Positions 1-12,440 of a stretch of DNA of 64,000 nt are shown piece by piece. How positions within the stretch are numbered: the stretch's first letter is position 1; each line of letters opens with the position of its first letter. The translations under genes and the position numbers were made by a program. Under the pieces are notes generated by a model. The model made no database searches, was not told the origin of the DNA, and saw nothing but the letters and a program-made list of their open reading frames with translations. This DNA is from Cornus controversa (Eukaryota > Streptophyta > Magnoliopsida > Cornales > Cornaceae): assembly GCA_026545225.1 (NCBI GenBank), contig CM048845.1, positions 81,743,033-81,807,032 of the forward strand, given 5' to 3'.

Positions 1-1700
1 GTAAATTAAAGATACAAACTGAACCTCATACCAGAATAAGCTAATGATAGGAGAAGAAAAATTAAAAAGAAATATTCAAGCAAAATCATAGATGGAGCTA
101 AAATAAATCATCTGAGATCTCTAGCAATACATTAATTGTAGCAACACAAGAATTGCAGCTTATTCTTGTTAGCTTGAGGCATGAGAACCTAAATTTCTTC
201 ACCTATAGTTATTTTCCCTACCAAATTACTTCTCCTAAAATACTTCCATTTTCTCAAATTCTTCACAACAAGTATTGATACTGCTGATTTTCGGTTAAGG
301 GCCATAAGGCACACTTTCAACCATTAAAATAACTCCTAATTATCCTAATTCTAATCCCATAATCTTCTGATTTAAATATTTCTAAGCACCCCAAGTCTAT
401 TTCATAGAAAAACTAACTCTATTTTTATACTATAGTGTTAAAGTTTAGAAGCATCCTGCATTATGACCTCTTACATTAATCTGAGAGCTCAAAATCTCCC
501 CATTTCTAAGAACAAATTTCACAGCTTGAAGTAGCAAAACATTAATGTGTGAAGTGTGAACAAAATGTTTAAAGATAATAAAACAAATTTCAACAAGCAT
601 AAATCACAAACTTTCCAATTAAGACTTAAGAATGGATAATGTCTTTAATGTTCAAAGAGAAGTGGAAAAAAAAATTCACCCTTTTTCTTATACTACAAGA
701 AAATTTTCTCAAACCAACTCTCTAACACCATTATTAAGGACAATAAATCTCTAATCAGTCAAATGTTGCATTTGCAGGAAGTACACTCTCAGCTCAAACA
801 AAAACAATTATAAGTGGGTCAAGATACGAAAACCAATACCCAAATTAGTAAAGAACTTTTCAACCCCAGCGCAAAGACTTAAAAAATACTTGCACTCCTA
901 TTTTTATGTCTTTTCACTTCTATGTCATATTCGTAAACAGGACAATTTCCCAATATATATATATATATAGAAAAAATTTAATAAATGGGCTCCTATGAAC
1001 AGTTAAGAATGAAAACACAAATAATCTAACATCCGCCCTTTCTTTCAAGCCAAGTTCATAAAGAATCTCAATTTGGGCTTGTTTTTGCCTTACTATTTTT
1101 GTACTTGGTTTTTTTTTTTTCTATTTTTGTGCGTATTTATGCCAAAATTGGTTAGTTGTATGCACTTAATGAGTTCCCTATCAGTAAAATAAGCAAAATA
1201 AAAATAACAAATCTACAATTTGCAAAATCATTTTGCAAGGACACCCTAGGGCTGATATGTTCAAATAGTTTGGTTGCTCGCGTGTGACCACGCCACTACT
1301 TTTTACTCTCTTGCATAGCGTTCAACCAATCAAATTTGTCCTTTACAAGTGTGACCTCCAATATTTGGTAACATTACACATAATACATGGTCATCACAGT
1401 TCATATATGCGGAAGTGTACAATTCAAATAGTGATTGTCAGTGTCTGTGCCAGAGTGAGAGTGCGCAAAAAGCTTCGAAATCAAAGTGGATAAAGTTGTC
1501 AAATAATCAAAAGTTTAGTCTAACCGTTGCAACACAGATAGTTTAGTATGACACCATCATTTAAACCCAAACAACAGCATTAGAGAGTATGACACTTAAA
1601 ACCAAAATAATCATAATATATCCAATAATATCTCAATAATTATGCATTTATTGTATAGCGCGCTTCAAAATCATGCATGTACTAATTAGGATAACAATCA
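1..1700. other. AT-rich non-coding DNA, no gene recognised
   Basis: The stretch is AT-rich with homopolymer runs and a short AT dinucleotide run near 953-968. The only open frames are short and match no family I know. If the minus-strand leader proposed at 1715-2040 is real, this could be intron or 5' region of a gene extending left of the window, but I see no coding exon in it. Confidence 0.5.
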
Positions 1701-1714
1701 AAATCAATCTAAAA

Positions 1715-2040
1715 CTAGGAAAAACACACACACAGATACATACATGTATAGCGCATCTGATTCATTCCCGCCAAGTATAACAAGACGTCAAATAGAAGAA
1801 GCAAGTTCGAATTGAAATGAGAAGTACCGACCTTTGTAGTGAGAGAAATGAAGTGAGAGAGAAGCAGAGAGCCAAGAACCAAAAGTGTCTTCGGAGAGAG
1901 GATTTTGATTCGAAAGCCAAGAGTGTCAATCTGATGATGTTGATAAGCTATTCCCTTCTCTTTCCGCAAAAGCCCATTAGGCCCAACCAAAAGTACTTCG
2001 CAGCCCAGACCGCTCCTCCCCCCCACCCCACCCCCCACCC
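1715..2040 (-). promoter_or_regulatory. Candidate promoter and transcribed leader of a minus-strand gene
   Basis: Read on the minus strand, 2015-1965 carries several TGGGCY boxes (TGGGCT, TGGGCC, TGGGCT), the site II type element common in promoters of plant housekeeping genes and recognised by TCP factors. It is followed by a CT-rich stretch typical of plant 5' leaders (about 1890-1830) and by a possible splice donor (CAAAG|GTCGG) near 1833. No coding exon follows within the window. A 107-residue frame covers the interval but resembles nothing known. Seen: boxes and CT bias. Inferred: promoter function. Confidence 0.3.
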
Positions 2041-2041
2041 C

Positions 2042-2061
2042 CTCTCTCTCTCTCTCTCTCT
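2042..2061. repeat. (CT)n microsatellite
   Basis: About ten CT dinucleotides follow a C-rich run at 2010-2041. On the minus strand this is a (GA)n tract just upstream of the candidate promoter at 1715-2040. Confidence 0.9.
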
Positions 2062-2109
2062 ATTTTGTTTTTTCTTTTATCTTTTACATAAACAAAATCT
2101 TTCTTAACT

Positions 2110-2640
2110 CGATATAAGAATGGACACAAAATACGGTCCGATATGACACAGACACGACGATATAAAAAAATTTGGAAAAAAATAAAACACGAATACAGTA
2201 AGAATACGACTATAAAATAATAATATAATATATATTAATTATTAAAAAAAAAAAACTACGTTACAGAAATACTTCAATTCATAAACGAACAATTAATAAC
2301 CAAACTAACTTATAAACAAAAATAGACAAATAGATTAAAGAATCAGACTTATTTAGTTATCAACATATATTTAGCTTAGATTTTTAATCATAATTTAATC
2401 CTATATAATTTTCTTTCGAAATATTTAAATATATATCACTGCTTTGAACCCGACATGTGTTCGAGGAATGTCCTAGAAGTGTTCGAGAAATGTCCTAAAA
2501 GGAAAAATATCAGGACACTTCTACGAAGTGTCCAATACGTGTTCGAAAAGTGTTTCGGTGTCTAACACGATATCGAAGTATCTGACACGAGTATGATACT
2601 ATCGATAAAGTATCCGTACTTTCTAAAATATAAGGCAATA
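2110..2640. repeat. Dispersed repeat of the 'gatacg/gacacg' type, diverged copy 1
   Basis: One end is rich in ACACGA/ATACG words, the middle is very AT-rich, and the other end is rich in words of the GTGTCC, GTGTTCGA and GTATC kind. The same layout, with similar words, recurs at 9815-10325. I take both as diverged members of one non-coding repeat family. I cannot assign a transposon class because I see no clean terminal repeat or target duplication. Confidence 0.4.
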
Positions 2641-3017
2641 TCAACGGTCAAGATTTTGAGCCGGCCTAGGAGCCATACATAAACAGGTGAGATCGCTATG
2701 TATAAAGAAAAAACTTCTCATTATTAGTTCATCTAACAGATATAATATGAATTTGGTAGATTGAAAATTTAAAAGAGATCTCCTATATTAATTTCGTATC
2801 ATATAACTTCTTGGTCGATATATTTGATCTCGTCTCCATTCAAGTGATGAAATGAGCCAATAAGCCCATGACAAATTTTGGATCACAAAAACTTTTTTCA
2901 CAAAGAGTGTCATTTTCAAATAGTGGGAGATAAAGACAAGTAAGGGTGAAAATGTCATTCAGCTCCTAAGTTCTACCATTATTAAATGATACTTTTTAAA
3001 AATATTTTCATATCAAT

Positions 3018-3853
3018 TTTGAGGGAAAATTAAATTTTGGTGACCAAAATTAAAAAAAATTGCTTCATAGTGACCTTAAACTCAATAAAAGGTAAATAGA
3101 GACCAATCCTGAAAAATAATTTTCAATGAGTGATCATTTAACTTTAATGTCCAAAATGCTCTTTTTTATTCCTTTTTGGTCTTCTTAAATGGGACTCCCA
3201 AATAGCAAAGTTTCAAATGGCATAAAAGGATTTTGGGAAAGAAAGTGTATATATATATATATAGGGAGGGAGAACTTCTATGACTTTGAAGATGTGTTTC
3301 TCAGTCTCTCTCTATATATATATTTAGACATATATGTTCATCTTACAATTAATGCATGAACATATATGTATTTTTTTTCTTTGGTGGGTTTGGAAAATTT
3401 ACTCATAAGAAGGTGAAGTTGATAATAAGCCTTCAGGGCGGTAGGCAATAGGTTTATTAACCAAGTCTATCTCCTCTCCTCTCCTCAATTTCTTATTAAT
3501 AAATTAGTTGAGCAATTTGTTTCAAGTATGTCCAGGTTTAGCAATTTAATCCTAATTTCAATTTAAAAAATAACTGTACATTTTTCAATTTATCTTGGGT
3601 GTTTAAGAAACGGGAGAAAAAATTTATGATTCGTTGGGTTATTAATACTAAATGTAAGATTTGAAATTAATTGCACCTAAATTAAAAAAAAAATTTGGTA
3701 TGAAAGGTATTTTGGACATTAAGATTAAATGGTTACTCATTAGCAATTAGTTTTTAAATTTGGTCACTATCCAGCTTTTATTAAGTTTAAGATCACAAAA
3801 AGCGAAAAAAAATTAAATTTTGGTCACTAAAATCTAATTTTACCTCATTTTTA
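3018..3853. mobile_element. Non-autonomous DNA transposon with ~150-bp terminal inverted repeats
   Basis: The first ~150 bases (from GAGGGAAAATTAAATTTTGG) are an imperfect reverse complement of the last ~150 (to CTAATTTTACCTC). Matching blocks include 'gtgaccaaaatt', 'cttaaact(c/t)aataaaag' and 'cttaatgtccaaaat' in both arms. The ~530-bp centre has no coding potential. Long inverted repeats with a non-coding centre suit a Mutator-like or foldback element. I could not define a target duplication, so the superfamily is inference. Confidence 0.65.
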
Positions 3854-4407
3854 AATCTTTTAAACTTCCATTCAAACGTTTCTTCAATTAGAACTAATTG
3901 TGCATTTATACTCAAAATTTTCTATATAACTCAAGACTAAGTTTTTTTTTTTTGTTTAATATTCAAACATAAAGATTTCCTTAATATTGATTGGATATTT
4001 TTGTCAATTAATAACTAGTCAAGTTTATTGAAGTATAAGAAAAACTCCAGTGTTGGGGGTTCAAATCTCTCCTCACCCACAAGAACAAAAGCGAAGGATT
4101 ATTCAAACATTTTTTTTCCAAATTACAAAATAAATATCAAATTTTAATGGATGATTTTTCATGGTTTTTTTCCTTTATGTGGCAAAATTTCGAAGCATAC
4201 TGTAATTAAAAAAAAATTTAATGCAAGAGTTTCTAAAACAAATTGAAATTAAATCTGTAAAAGATTTGACCATTTTCACATGGATAATGATTAGTGAAAA
4301 ATTATCACCGAATGTGTAGTGAATGAAGTGTCCTTCCATTAGATTGTGAAAGTGTGAGTCCCACTTACATTATCTAAGGATGAGAGTGATTCAGTTTTTC
4401 AATTCGA

Positions 4408-5268
4408 TGATATTAGATTATTATTTCATATTATAGATTATATATATTTTCCTAATAGGTTTCTTACTCCTTCTCCTAAACCATTTAGGATTAGGATTTC
4501 TTGTCTCCTAAGTTTACTTAACCTCCAAGATTATGTGCCTATAAATAGGCTTTTATGTATTAATAAATATAATATCAATTTTCAATCAAATACAATTATC
4601 TTTCTTTATATTTCTAAAGTCGGGGATGGCACCATCGGCTTCATCCCCAATGGACAATCGTCAAAATAGCTTCCGCTTTATATATATATTTATGCAGATA
4701 ATAAAAGAAAAATATAACAATCCCGTTCAAGTTCAATTCATCGACTCCCACTAACATCTGTGTATCTAAGTTGTTGATTTCAATGAGTCCCTTTTTTTAT
4801 ATTTTCAAATCAGTTTTCACCCTAGCGAGCAGCTTTCGGTCTTACCATCGCTCCAACTATTGGTAACATCACCAGATTACTTTCATGAGCCATAACATCT
4901 GTGTGTCAAAGTTGTTGATTTTAGCGAACTCCTTTTTTTATTTTTAAATTAGTTTTCACTTCAACGAACCGCTTTTTGTCTTTCCGGCTCTTTTGCAGTT
5001 CTTTGTATGTGTTTGTAATCACAATTGGTTACATCACCGAATTGCTTTGCGGTGCCTGTTAGATTATATATTTCTTATTATATATTATATTTCTTTTCCT
5101 AATAGGTTTCTTACCCCCTTCTCCTAAACCATCTAGCATTAGGTTTTCTTATCTCCTAAGTTTACTTAGCCTCCAAATGCCTATAAATAGGCTTTTATGT
5201 ATTGTTCATAATATATCATTTCAATCAAATTCAATTATCTTTCTTTATTTTTACACACGATAACTTTC
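4408..5268 (+). mobile_element. Miniature non-autonomous LTR element (TRIM-like)
   Basis: Two direct repeats of about 210 bp (about 4408-4617 and 5057-5268) flank a ~440-bp non-coding centre. Both start with TG, share a TATA box in the context CCTATAAATAGGC and a common tail 'caattatctttcttta'. The centre contains a ~135-bp tandem duplication (units starting near 4753 and 4889, each with 'aacatctgtgt'). It has no gag or pol. Layout and size fit a TRIM or other small LTR derivative. The two repeats differ at many positions, so the insertion is old. Exact LTR ends are uncertain by about 10 bp. Confidence 0.7.
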
Positions 5269-5785
5269 ACTATTTCTATTAAGATGTCACATTGATCCAT
5301 GTACTAGATGCTAATTTAAATAAAAAAATTTACCGTGATTATTCCTATTTATTGCAATACCTGGTCTCTTGGAGCCCCTTTTTGAATCTTTTTTCTTCTT
5401 GTATTTTCTAAGTCCAAAATGGAGAACAATTATGTTTAAGCCAAGAGAGCAAACTTAAAATTCAGCTGAAAACAAAGAAAGAACAGAGAAAGAGGAGTCA
5501 ACAAAAGACTAAAAAAATCATTTAGTCAGAACTACACATTTGTACAGAATATTATACTTTCAACCTAACCCTGCATGTGAGGCAGGGTGTAAAAAGAACT
5601 TGATATATATTTGTAGGCTCCATTTCATAACAATTTAAACTTTTTAACTCCTTTGGAAGTGCTTTGTTTGAATTGAATTTCTCAATTTTTCATTGCACCT
5701 CCTATGAAATGATGCTTAGTTGATTGCTCTATGTCTGTTGCTGCAATGATGGATTGGGTTTTTGGCCATTATCAAAAAGGATTTC

Positions 5786-6033
5786 TGTCACGACCTACCC
5801 CATGTTGGTGCAGATATTGTCCTAACCGTGTTTACACAATTAAAAGATGTTCACCCATATTATTCTCAACAAATTTTCTTCTTTCAGAGTTGTGGGACGT
5901 CCAAGGTCCTAGTTGCTCTCCCTTTCCGGGAGCTTTGTACACTCTCCTCTCAATGCTCACAGACTTTAAAACGCGTTTATACAATTAGAAGATGTCTACA
6001 CATATAAGTCTCAACAAACTCTCTCGGGATGTG
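5786..6033 (-). mobile_element. TRIM-like LTR relic
   Basis: The stretch begins TGTCACGACC, contains 'gcagatattgtcc', then 'ttccgggagc' and 'tttaaaacgcgt', and ends near 'cgggatgtgatt'. The order of these words matches, from memory, a widespread plant TRIM LTR read in reverse, and it resembles the layout of the TRIM LTRs at 44268-45128. It also holds two copies of a ~47-bp block (starting near 5827 and 5972). The overlapping short reading frames here are not genes. Confidence 0.45.
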
Positions 6034-6039
6034 ATTCTC

Positions 6040-7985
6040 TCCGATGTCCTCCACAAGCACCATCACTCTTCTCAACCAAATAGCTTAAGAAAGTTACAAA
6101 ATGTTGCAATTCATTATGCTTCAGCCAAGGACTCGGCAACTGATTGCTGCTTCTTGGAGGCCCATGACCAAAAGGTTCTCTTCTGAGAACAATTGAACTT
6201 CTTAGTCACTGGCAGTGCCATCACATGATTAGTTGCTCTCATGCTTTTTCTATATTTCCTGTAACTCTCAAACTCATGAATTCTCACACGCAAAGATAAA
6301 AGCGAGGTTTTGTCTCGTATGAATATTTATCAGTGAAATTAATATAAAAGATTATCTGCATTTCACATATTTTTATTCGAGATAGCTCTCTACACATAGT
6401 GAAATTATTTAATTATTGTTAATTTAGCTTTCAGCATCATTCAGCATCTTTATTAAGAAATCGATGATCACTGGCTAGACTTTTTTATACCTACATGCCA
6501 TTGTAAAAGAGCACTAAACAGAGACTGTTGCAACAGCCATGTCATGAGTTCTGCATGACCTCGAATCATGTCTTCAAAGCTTTCTTGAAAGTCTTCTCAT
6601 AGTCAAGTGGCTTGAACAATCATACCAAGCCAGTGTCTAATATACATATCTTCTCCTTTTTCTTTATTGTTATTTGGTGGAGTGAAGTCTATTCTCTGAC
6701 AAATAATTAACAACTCTTAATAATGTTACCAATGATACTTGTAGTTGGATCTTGGTGAGTTGGTGGTGTTTGTTTTTCTTTTAATTTTTATATATCATTG
6801 CACAATCATTGGACTCATTTCCACTTAATTATTGTTTGGTTCCCTAATTAATCTTCTTTAAATCATTTGTTCAGCTTTTGTTTTTCAAATACAAGGACAC
6901 CATGCATCTTATATCAGTATCAATGTCTTAATCAAGAACAAACATTCAACCATAGCTAAAAGATAGCATTATCTCTTATAATTTATTTAATCTCGCAGAA
7001 ATCACATGTCCCATAGTAATCAATTCTTAAGAACCAATAATATAGGATGACGTACTATCAGTCTTGATACATATGCACATATGGTCTCTGTAGAAATTGT
7101 ACTTGTTCAATCCACTATATCAGAATCTCGAAGCCTACACTTCTTCTAGGAATTGAAATTTCGAAATCTCAGTGAAAAACTCTATGACAGGGTACAAATC
7201 ACAAGAAGTGACTGCTCTCAGATCAACCTCATATCCATATACTTGCCGGTTTGAGTTTTATACCATTAAACCAAGTAAAGATTGAGTTATTAAATCAATG
7301 AATTTGTTGAATATGACTATTTTAAAGAGCAATAACACAAAAGGTTCACATTCAATAATTTATATTAGAGTCCATATCTTCATGATCAATGTGTCAAACC
7401 TAATCTTGTTCCTTTTCTATAATAAATTAATACAAGTAAACAATTAAATAGTGTATTATTCATCTCTTCATATGGCAAGAAACAATTGAAAAAGTGGCTA
7501 CTTCGCTTTTTTACTTTGTTTGAATTGTAGGTGCAGCAACTCAGTATCCAAATCTGAGTGCTGCTTAAAGAAATGCTATTCCCTTCTGCATGAAGGCCCC
7601 ATATTGACACTGAATTCTTCTATTTTTGTACTTATATTATATGTATGTGTCTCCAACTTTTGTTTTTTGGCAAGTAAGATTCTGTTAAAGCAGGAGGAAA
7701 AAACTGAACAACTACAAATCCACAATGATGACGATGATGATGGTGATAGTTGTCCAATATTTCCTGAACATATAATAATTTTATTTAATTTATTTGGTCA
7801 ATGATTACTGTCATAGGTGGAGTGATGAGTATTTGAGATTGTGAGGATATTGAGCTCAGCAGATCAATCTGTACATAACTCATCCTTCTTGCAGAAGTTT
7901 TAATTATTAGATATTCAATATTGGGAAGCCAGAGATGTTAGAACCACTCAATAAGTAGCTACATGTCCTCGGCATACATATTGTA
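6040..7985. other. Gene-free stretch upstream of the bHLH gene
   Basis: AT-rich, with only short unremarkable open frames (for example 7520-7804, which ends in an acidic run made by a GAT/GAC repeat). I see no domain, inverted repeat or LTR signature. It probably includes distal promoter of the bHLH gene. Confidence 0.5.
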
Positions 7986-8156
7986 GTTCTCTACATGTGA
8001 ATGTAATATATGGCCTCCAAATGTACAGTGACTTAAGACAGCTTTGAAAAGCTTGTAAAAGTCATTAAATTCTCCAACATTTCATGCTTAATACACATCT
8101 CTAACTCGGAGAAGAAGAGAATACCACAGAAAGCAAAAGAGTGATCTGAGCTTAGA
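7985..8156 (+). promoter_or_regulatory. Proximal promoter and 5' leader of the bHLH gene
   Basis: A TATA-like word (TAATATATGG, about 8004-8013) lies ~145 bases before the ATG at 8157. A purine-rich leader with a GGAGAAGAAGAGA run follows. No upstream in-frame ATG adds conserved sequence. Placement of the transcription start is inference. Confidence 0.3.
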
Positions 8157-9097
8157 ATGGATTGTATTTCTTCATTGCTTCCATTTGACCAAATCGATCC
8201 CTGCAGCAAACAGCACACAATCCAACAAGAAATCCTAGTCATCCCTTCTCTGTATAGTAGTAATCTAAGGAGCAACCCTGCTTGTATCCGGAGGCAGAAG
8301 TCCTTGAGCACTTCTGGTGACGCCAATTCTAAACCGAATGACTATAAGAAGATGATACATAGAGATATTGAAAGACAAAGGAGGCAAGAAATGGCTACCC
8401 TTTACAGCTCTCTAAGATCACTACTTCCTCTGGAGTATCTCAAGGTCAACTAACTTCTTTTTTATATCTGTGTGTGTGTGTGTGTGTGTTTGTGTGTGTA
8501 ATCACAGTTTCCAATAGTTTTTATATGGCTGTGATGATGGGTTTCAGGGAAAGAGGTCTATATCTGATCAAATGCATGAGGCAGTGAATTATATAAATCA
8601 TCTGCAGAAGAGGATGAAAGAGCTGAATGACAAGAGAGATGGGCTAAAAAGACTGTCCAATCCAGACGATATCAAAATTGCTTCAGAATCTTCAAAAGGA
8701 ACTTGTCTTGGGGATGATATAACAGTTGAAAATTGTAGGACAGGGCTGAAGATTAATGTAGGCACTACCTTGAGAGGAGGACTACCTCTTTCCAAAGTGC
8801 TCAATGTACTAATCCAAGAAGGGCTGACAATTGTTTGCTGCATTTCTACAAAAGTGAATCAAAGATTACTCCACACTATTGAATCAGAGGTACTACTAAT
8901 CGAAACATTTGAAGATTTAGCTTTTTCTCAAATTCTTTACTCGAAACGTACAATGGTTGATCCATTCATAATTTTATGCACAGGTGAATGATGGGAGGAG
9001 CATTATTGCATCTGAGCTGCAACAGAAACTGATCGATCTTCAAGTTCATTTAGATAGGAATCATCAAAGCTACCAGTTTTATTATTCTTGTACATAG
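8157..9097 (+). CDS. bHLH transcription factor, group Ib(1) (bHLH36/118/120/125/126-like)
   Basis: Nuclear DNA-binding regulator. Three exons: 8157-8444, 8548-8889 and 8984-9097, all phase 0, with GT-AG introns of 103 and 94 bp, giving 247 residues. The first intron splits the bHLH domain exactly after LPLEYLK, before GKRSISDQM. The basic region reads [13 protein letters not shown]68, E72 and R76 are the His-Glu-Arg set that contacts E-box DNA (CANNTG). Helix 1 is [13 protein letters not shown]; helix 2 ([18 protein letters not shown]) is encoded in exon 2. The C-terminal half (about 150-240) looks like the ACT-like domain common in plant bHLH proteins. Family members form dimers; a specific pathway cannot be read from sequence. 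The ATG is the first in frame and gives a normal-sized N-terminus. The gene looks intact, and its nearest neighbours are repeats. Confidence 0.93.
8470..8499. repeat. (TG)n microsatellite in intron 1 of the bHLH gene
   Basis: About 15 TG units, with one TTTG interruption, lie in the 103-bp first intron, ~25 bases after the donor and ~48 before the acceptor. This is likely length-polymorphic. Confidence 0.9.
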
Positions 9098-9814
9098 AAA
9101 AATTATATATGTCTGAATTCATGTCTATGCATTGTTTGTGATTCAGGTGTTATTTCATTTTCCTCCAATATTGTTGTCTTATTGATTTAGTTTCAATTAA
9201 AAAGGCGTCATCATTTTCCATTAAAGTCTTAGATCTGATTTTGTCTGTCCTTAATAATACTACAAGGATTGACCTCAGGATATTATTTCATTTCCTCAAC
9301 TTTCTGGTTATGCATGTAATATCCATGTCATATATGTTCCTTTGGCAGTTTGAATGGAGTATATGTTCAACTGCATCAGAAGTCAAACAATGCACTAATT
9401 CTAGCCTTACTAGCAGATTTTGAATTAGAAAGATAATCATGATGGAAGAAAATCCAGTCCACATTCTCCTACTGACTCAAAAAAGTTGAATGTTTCGAAA
9501 ATTGAAATAGTTAACCTAGCAAACTATTTCTGCAGCTAATACTTAAATTTCTTTAATTGTCCTGTTGGAGAGGGCAAATGGGATAGCCTTTTTCTGTAAC
9601 TTTGATCTCTCTCATTTTACTTTAGATTCCTAGGTTAATTTCATGGCCCTTTTCCTTTTCAGGCGAAAAAGAAAATAGGTCAAAATTAAAACCACTAGTT
9701 GAAGAACTATGCTCCCAGTCCCATGCATCTCTACATGCAGGGCGGGCCGCCATAGAATAGATTGATATTAGTCCCTTAAAATTTTTATTTATCTTATATT
9801 TGTAGGCCTCAGCC

Positions 9815-10325
9815 AACAACATGTATATAGATACGAGATATGGGTATGATATGATACGGGTACGGCGATAGGACAAATCTCAAAAAAATAAAATACGGGT
9901 ATGGTAGGATACGATAATATAAAAATAACAAAATTTATTTTTATATATACAAAAAATAGAGTTATTAACATTTCTTTATAAAATTTTATGATTAACAAAC
10001 AAAATAAGAGTTAAGAATCATATTGCATAATTTGCATCGATAAACTTTGTACTAAATTATGATATATATCTCAACACTTTTTTTAAAAAAAAAAATTTAA
10101 CTTTTCTTAACAAGTATACTGTGATATTATTGTTGGAAAAGTTACATTTTAATGTTTAAAACTTGTTAGAAATGTGTTCTGAAGTATGTGAAAAGTATCA
10201 ATATATATGGTCGAAGTATCTAAGAAGTATCAGATCTACATGTTAGAAATAAAAAATATATATCAGTATTCGATAAGTATCTGATAGAGGTACACATTAC
10301 TCTTGTAGAAGTGTATGCACTTCCT
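9815..10325. repeat. Dispersed repeat of the 'gatacg/gacacg' type, diverged copy 2
   Basis: It starts with words such as GATACGGGTACGGCGATAGG and AATACGGGTATGG, passes through an AT-rich centre and ends in repeated AAGTATC/GAAGTATCT words. This is the same architecture as 2110-2640. It is non-coding, and its class is unknown. Confidence 0.4.
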
Positions 10326-10402
10326 AGTAGTGAACCCATACAATTTAATTCATTATAAAAAATTTCATCTACTCCTTAGTTTTTCTCTCCTCACCTTTTT
10401 AT

Positions 10403-10840
10403 AGGTAAATTAATCTGACCTCCATTGAGATTTGACCTAATTACTCTCAAATTAATGTTTTCGCAAAATTACTCTAATACCTCTATCAGACTAACCATCC
10501 GTTAAACAAAATCACATCTACTATACAATTACAAAATACCCTCATATTATAATGTATTTGTGCAAAAATAACCTCAATTTCTAATCATTTGACTCAGATT
10601 AACATGTTTTATATATACATTTTCCCTATCAATGCCATACCAGCACTATCGCCACCGAAGATAGTTTTGGCATTTTATTTTTTATGTTAATTGACTTTAA
10701 CAGAGCTGATTATCAATTAACGATAGGGGTACCCAAAGTAAAGTCAACCAAATATTAAGGGAGGTTGACCACCATATTTTAAAAACTTTAATCTAATGGT
10801 AATTAGGAAAAACTTCAAAGGATGTCAAAGTAATTTACTT
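10403..10840. mobile_element. Mutator-like MITE, ~438 bp
   Basis: The left end (AGGTAAATTAATCTGACCTC) is the imperfect inverse of the right end over about 75 bp; both arms carry a CCTAATTAC core. The interior is non-coding. The arm sequence resembles the ends of the larger element at 11973-16024 (shared 'gacctcc..tgag..tt..cctaattac'). Both flanks are T-rich, so a target duplication cannot be read reliably. Confidence 0.6.
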
Positions 10841-12440
10841 CTTTTTTTTATTATATTAAAACTCCTAATTTTTATCCTTATCTCTCTTCAGGTTTATTTT
10901 TCGCCTCTAAGACATTTTGTTTCCTCCCATCATTACCACACTCGATAAGATGCATTAATATTGGGCTCCTAAATTTTTTTATTCACTCTATATTCCTTGG
11001 CTCTATATATGGCTCTAATCGTATTCATTCACATCTTACAAATAGGTTTTTTTTTTCTTCTCTCATTAGAGGTGTTATTTTTTTTACTCTAATCATTGTC
11101 GTCTCGTATTTGGACTCACTATCTCACACCATCTAAACTCATTATTTCACTCCCATCTCCTATTTTCTATATTCTCTCACATATTTTGATATTTTGGGAC
11201 TCTTCTATGTTTATTTCCTTGCAATTTTTTACTTTGTATGTCGTATGTACCTCAACGTAAATACTCCAAAGGATTTGAAGGTAATAATATTTTACTTAGT
11301 GTCATAACTTCACTAGAGTTTACAAAAAAAAAATGATTGAAGAATTTGTTGGAACATTGGACTGGATTTTTCTAACATTAGGTTCTATTATTCTTTAACT
11401 TAATTTATTTTGTAATTTTTTTATTATTAAATATTATTTGATATTAATATGTTAAACAAAATTATATTGAGCAAACCGGGTTTATAATTGTGTAGAATTG
11501 TATAAGATTCCATGGAGTATTCCAAAATGTATTATTGTGTAGAATTGTATAAAATTGCATGAAGTATTTTAGAGTGCAATGGCGTCATGAAGAATATGAA
11601 TAGAATTTGGGTTTTGTAGAATTTTCCAGGTGGGTGTCTATATAAAGGGGTAAAGTGCATAAAACACCTTCGTAGTTTAAAAATGTGCAAAAAAATTCCT
11701 TTCATGCTCACTTTCCTCCCTTATAGTTTATATTTGGTGCAAATAAACTCTTATGGCCTGTAAAATTACTTTTATACCCCCAAAATATTTTAGCATAAAA
11801 AATACCAAAATATGTTTTATTTCGAAAAGACCAAAATGCCCATCTATATATAACTCTCTGCTCACCAACTGATGCTCTGACTTTCTCTTTTCACTCATCA
11901 TCATTCTCTCTTCTTTATTTTTCTTCTCTCTCTCTACAATGGTGGAGACATGTTTTGTCTGTATATATAGAATTAAATACAATGACCTCCCCTGAGGTTC
12001 TGCCTAATTACACCCGGATGAAACTTTTCAAAAATTGTACACCGTGTTCCTCTCAAGTTTGCACACTTGTTACTAATACCTCCCTTCGTAAAAAAAATGC
12101 ATAATCTGACTAAAATGCCCTCCCTCCCTGTGAAATGACTTTTTAACCTTTACAATGTCATCTATTTATGAAAATACCTAAGCCTAATATGACTAAAATG
12201 CTTTTTCTGTGCCCTTTTATTTCTCCTAATAACATTATATCATTTTCATCTGTCTTCCCTACCTAAACACAGTGGAGAACATTTATCCCAAACCCAAACA
12301 CCGCCTTAATAATCAGGTAATCCAGCACCCTCAAACCCTAACCAAATCTTTCATGCCCTGAGTTCTGATTTCCAGAAGTTGAGGGTGATTAGGATTTCAC
12401 ATTATCACCTCTCATCAAAGATCTCACCATGATACCAAAT

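Noticed and set aside
5731-6186. Three overlapping frames of 64-85 residues
   Set aside because: They lie in the TRIM-like relic and have no protein family features.
7520-7804. A 94-residue frame upstream of the bHLH gene
   Set aside because: Low-complexity acidic tail, no domain, no leader features; overlaps another random frame on the other strand.
11645-11800. AT-rich block resembling Mutator-type ends near 'aaagtgcataaaacacc'
   Set aside because: I could not find an inverse partner with confidence.
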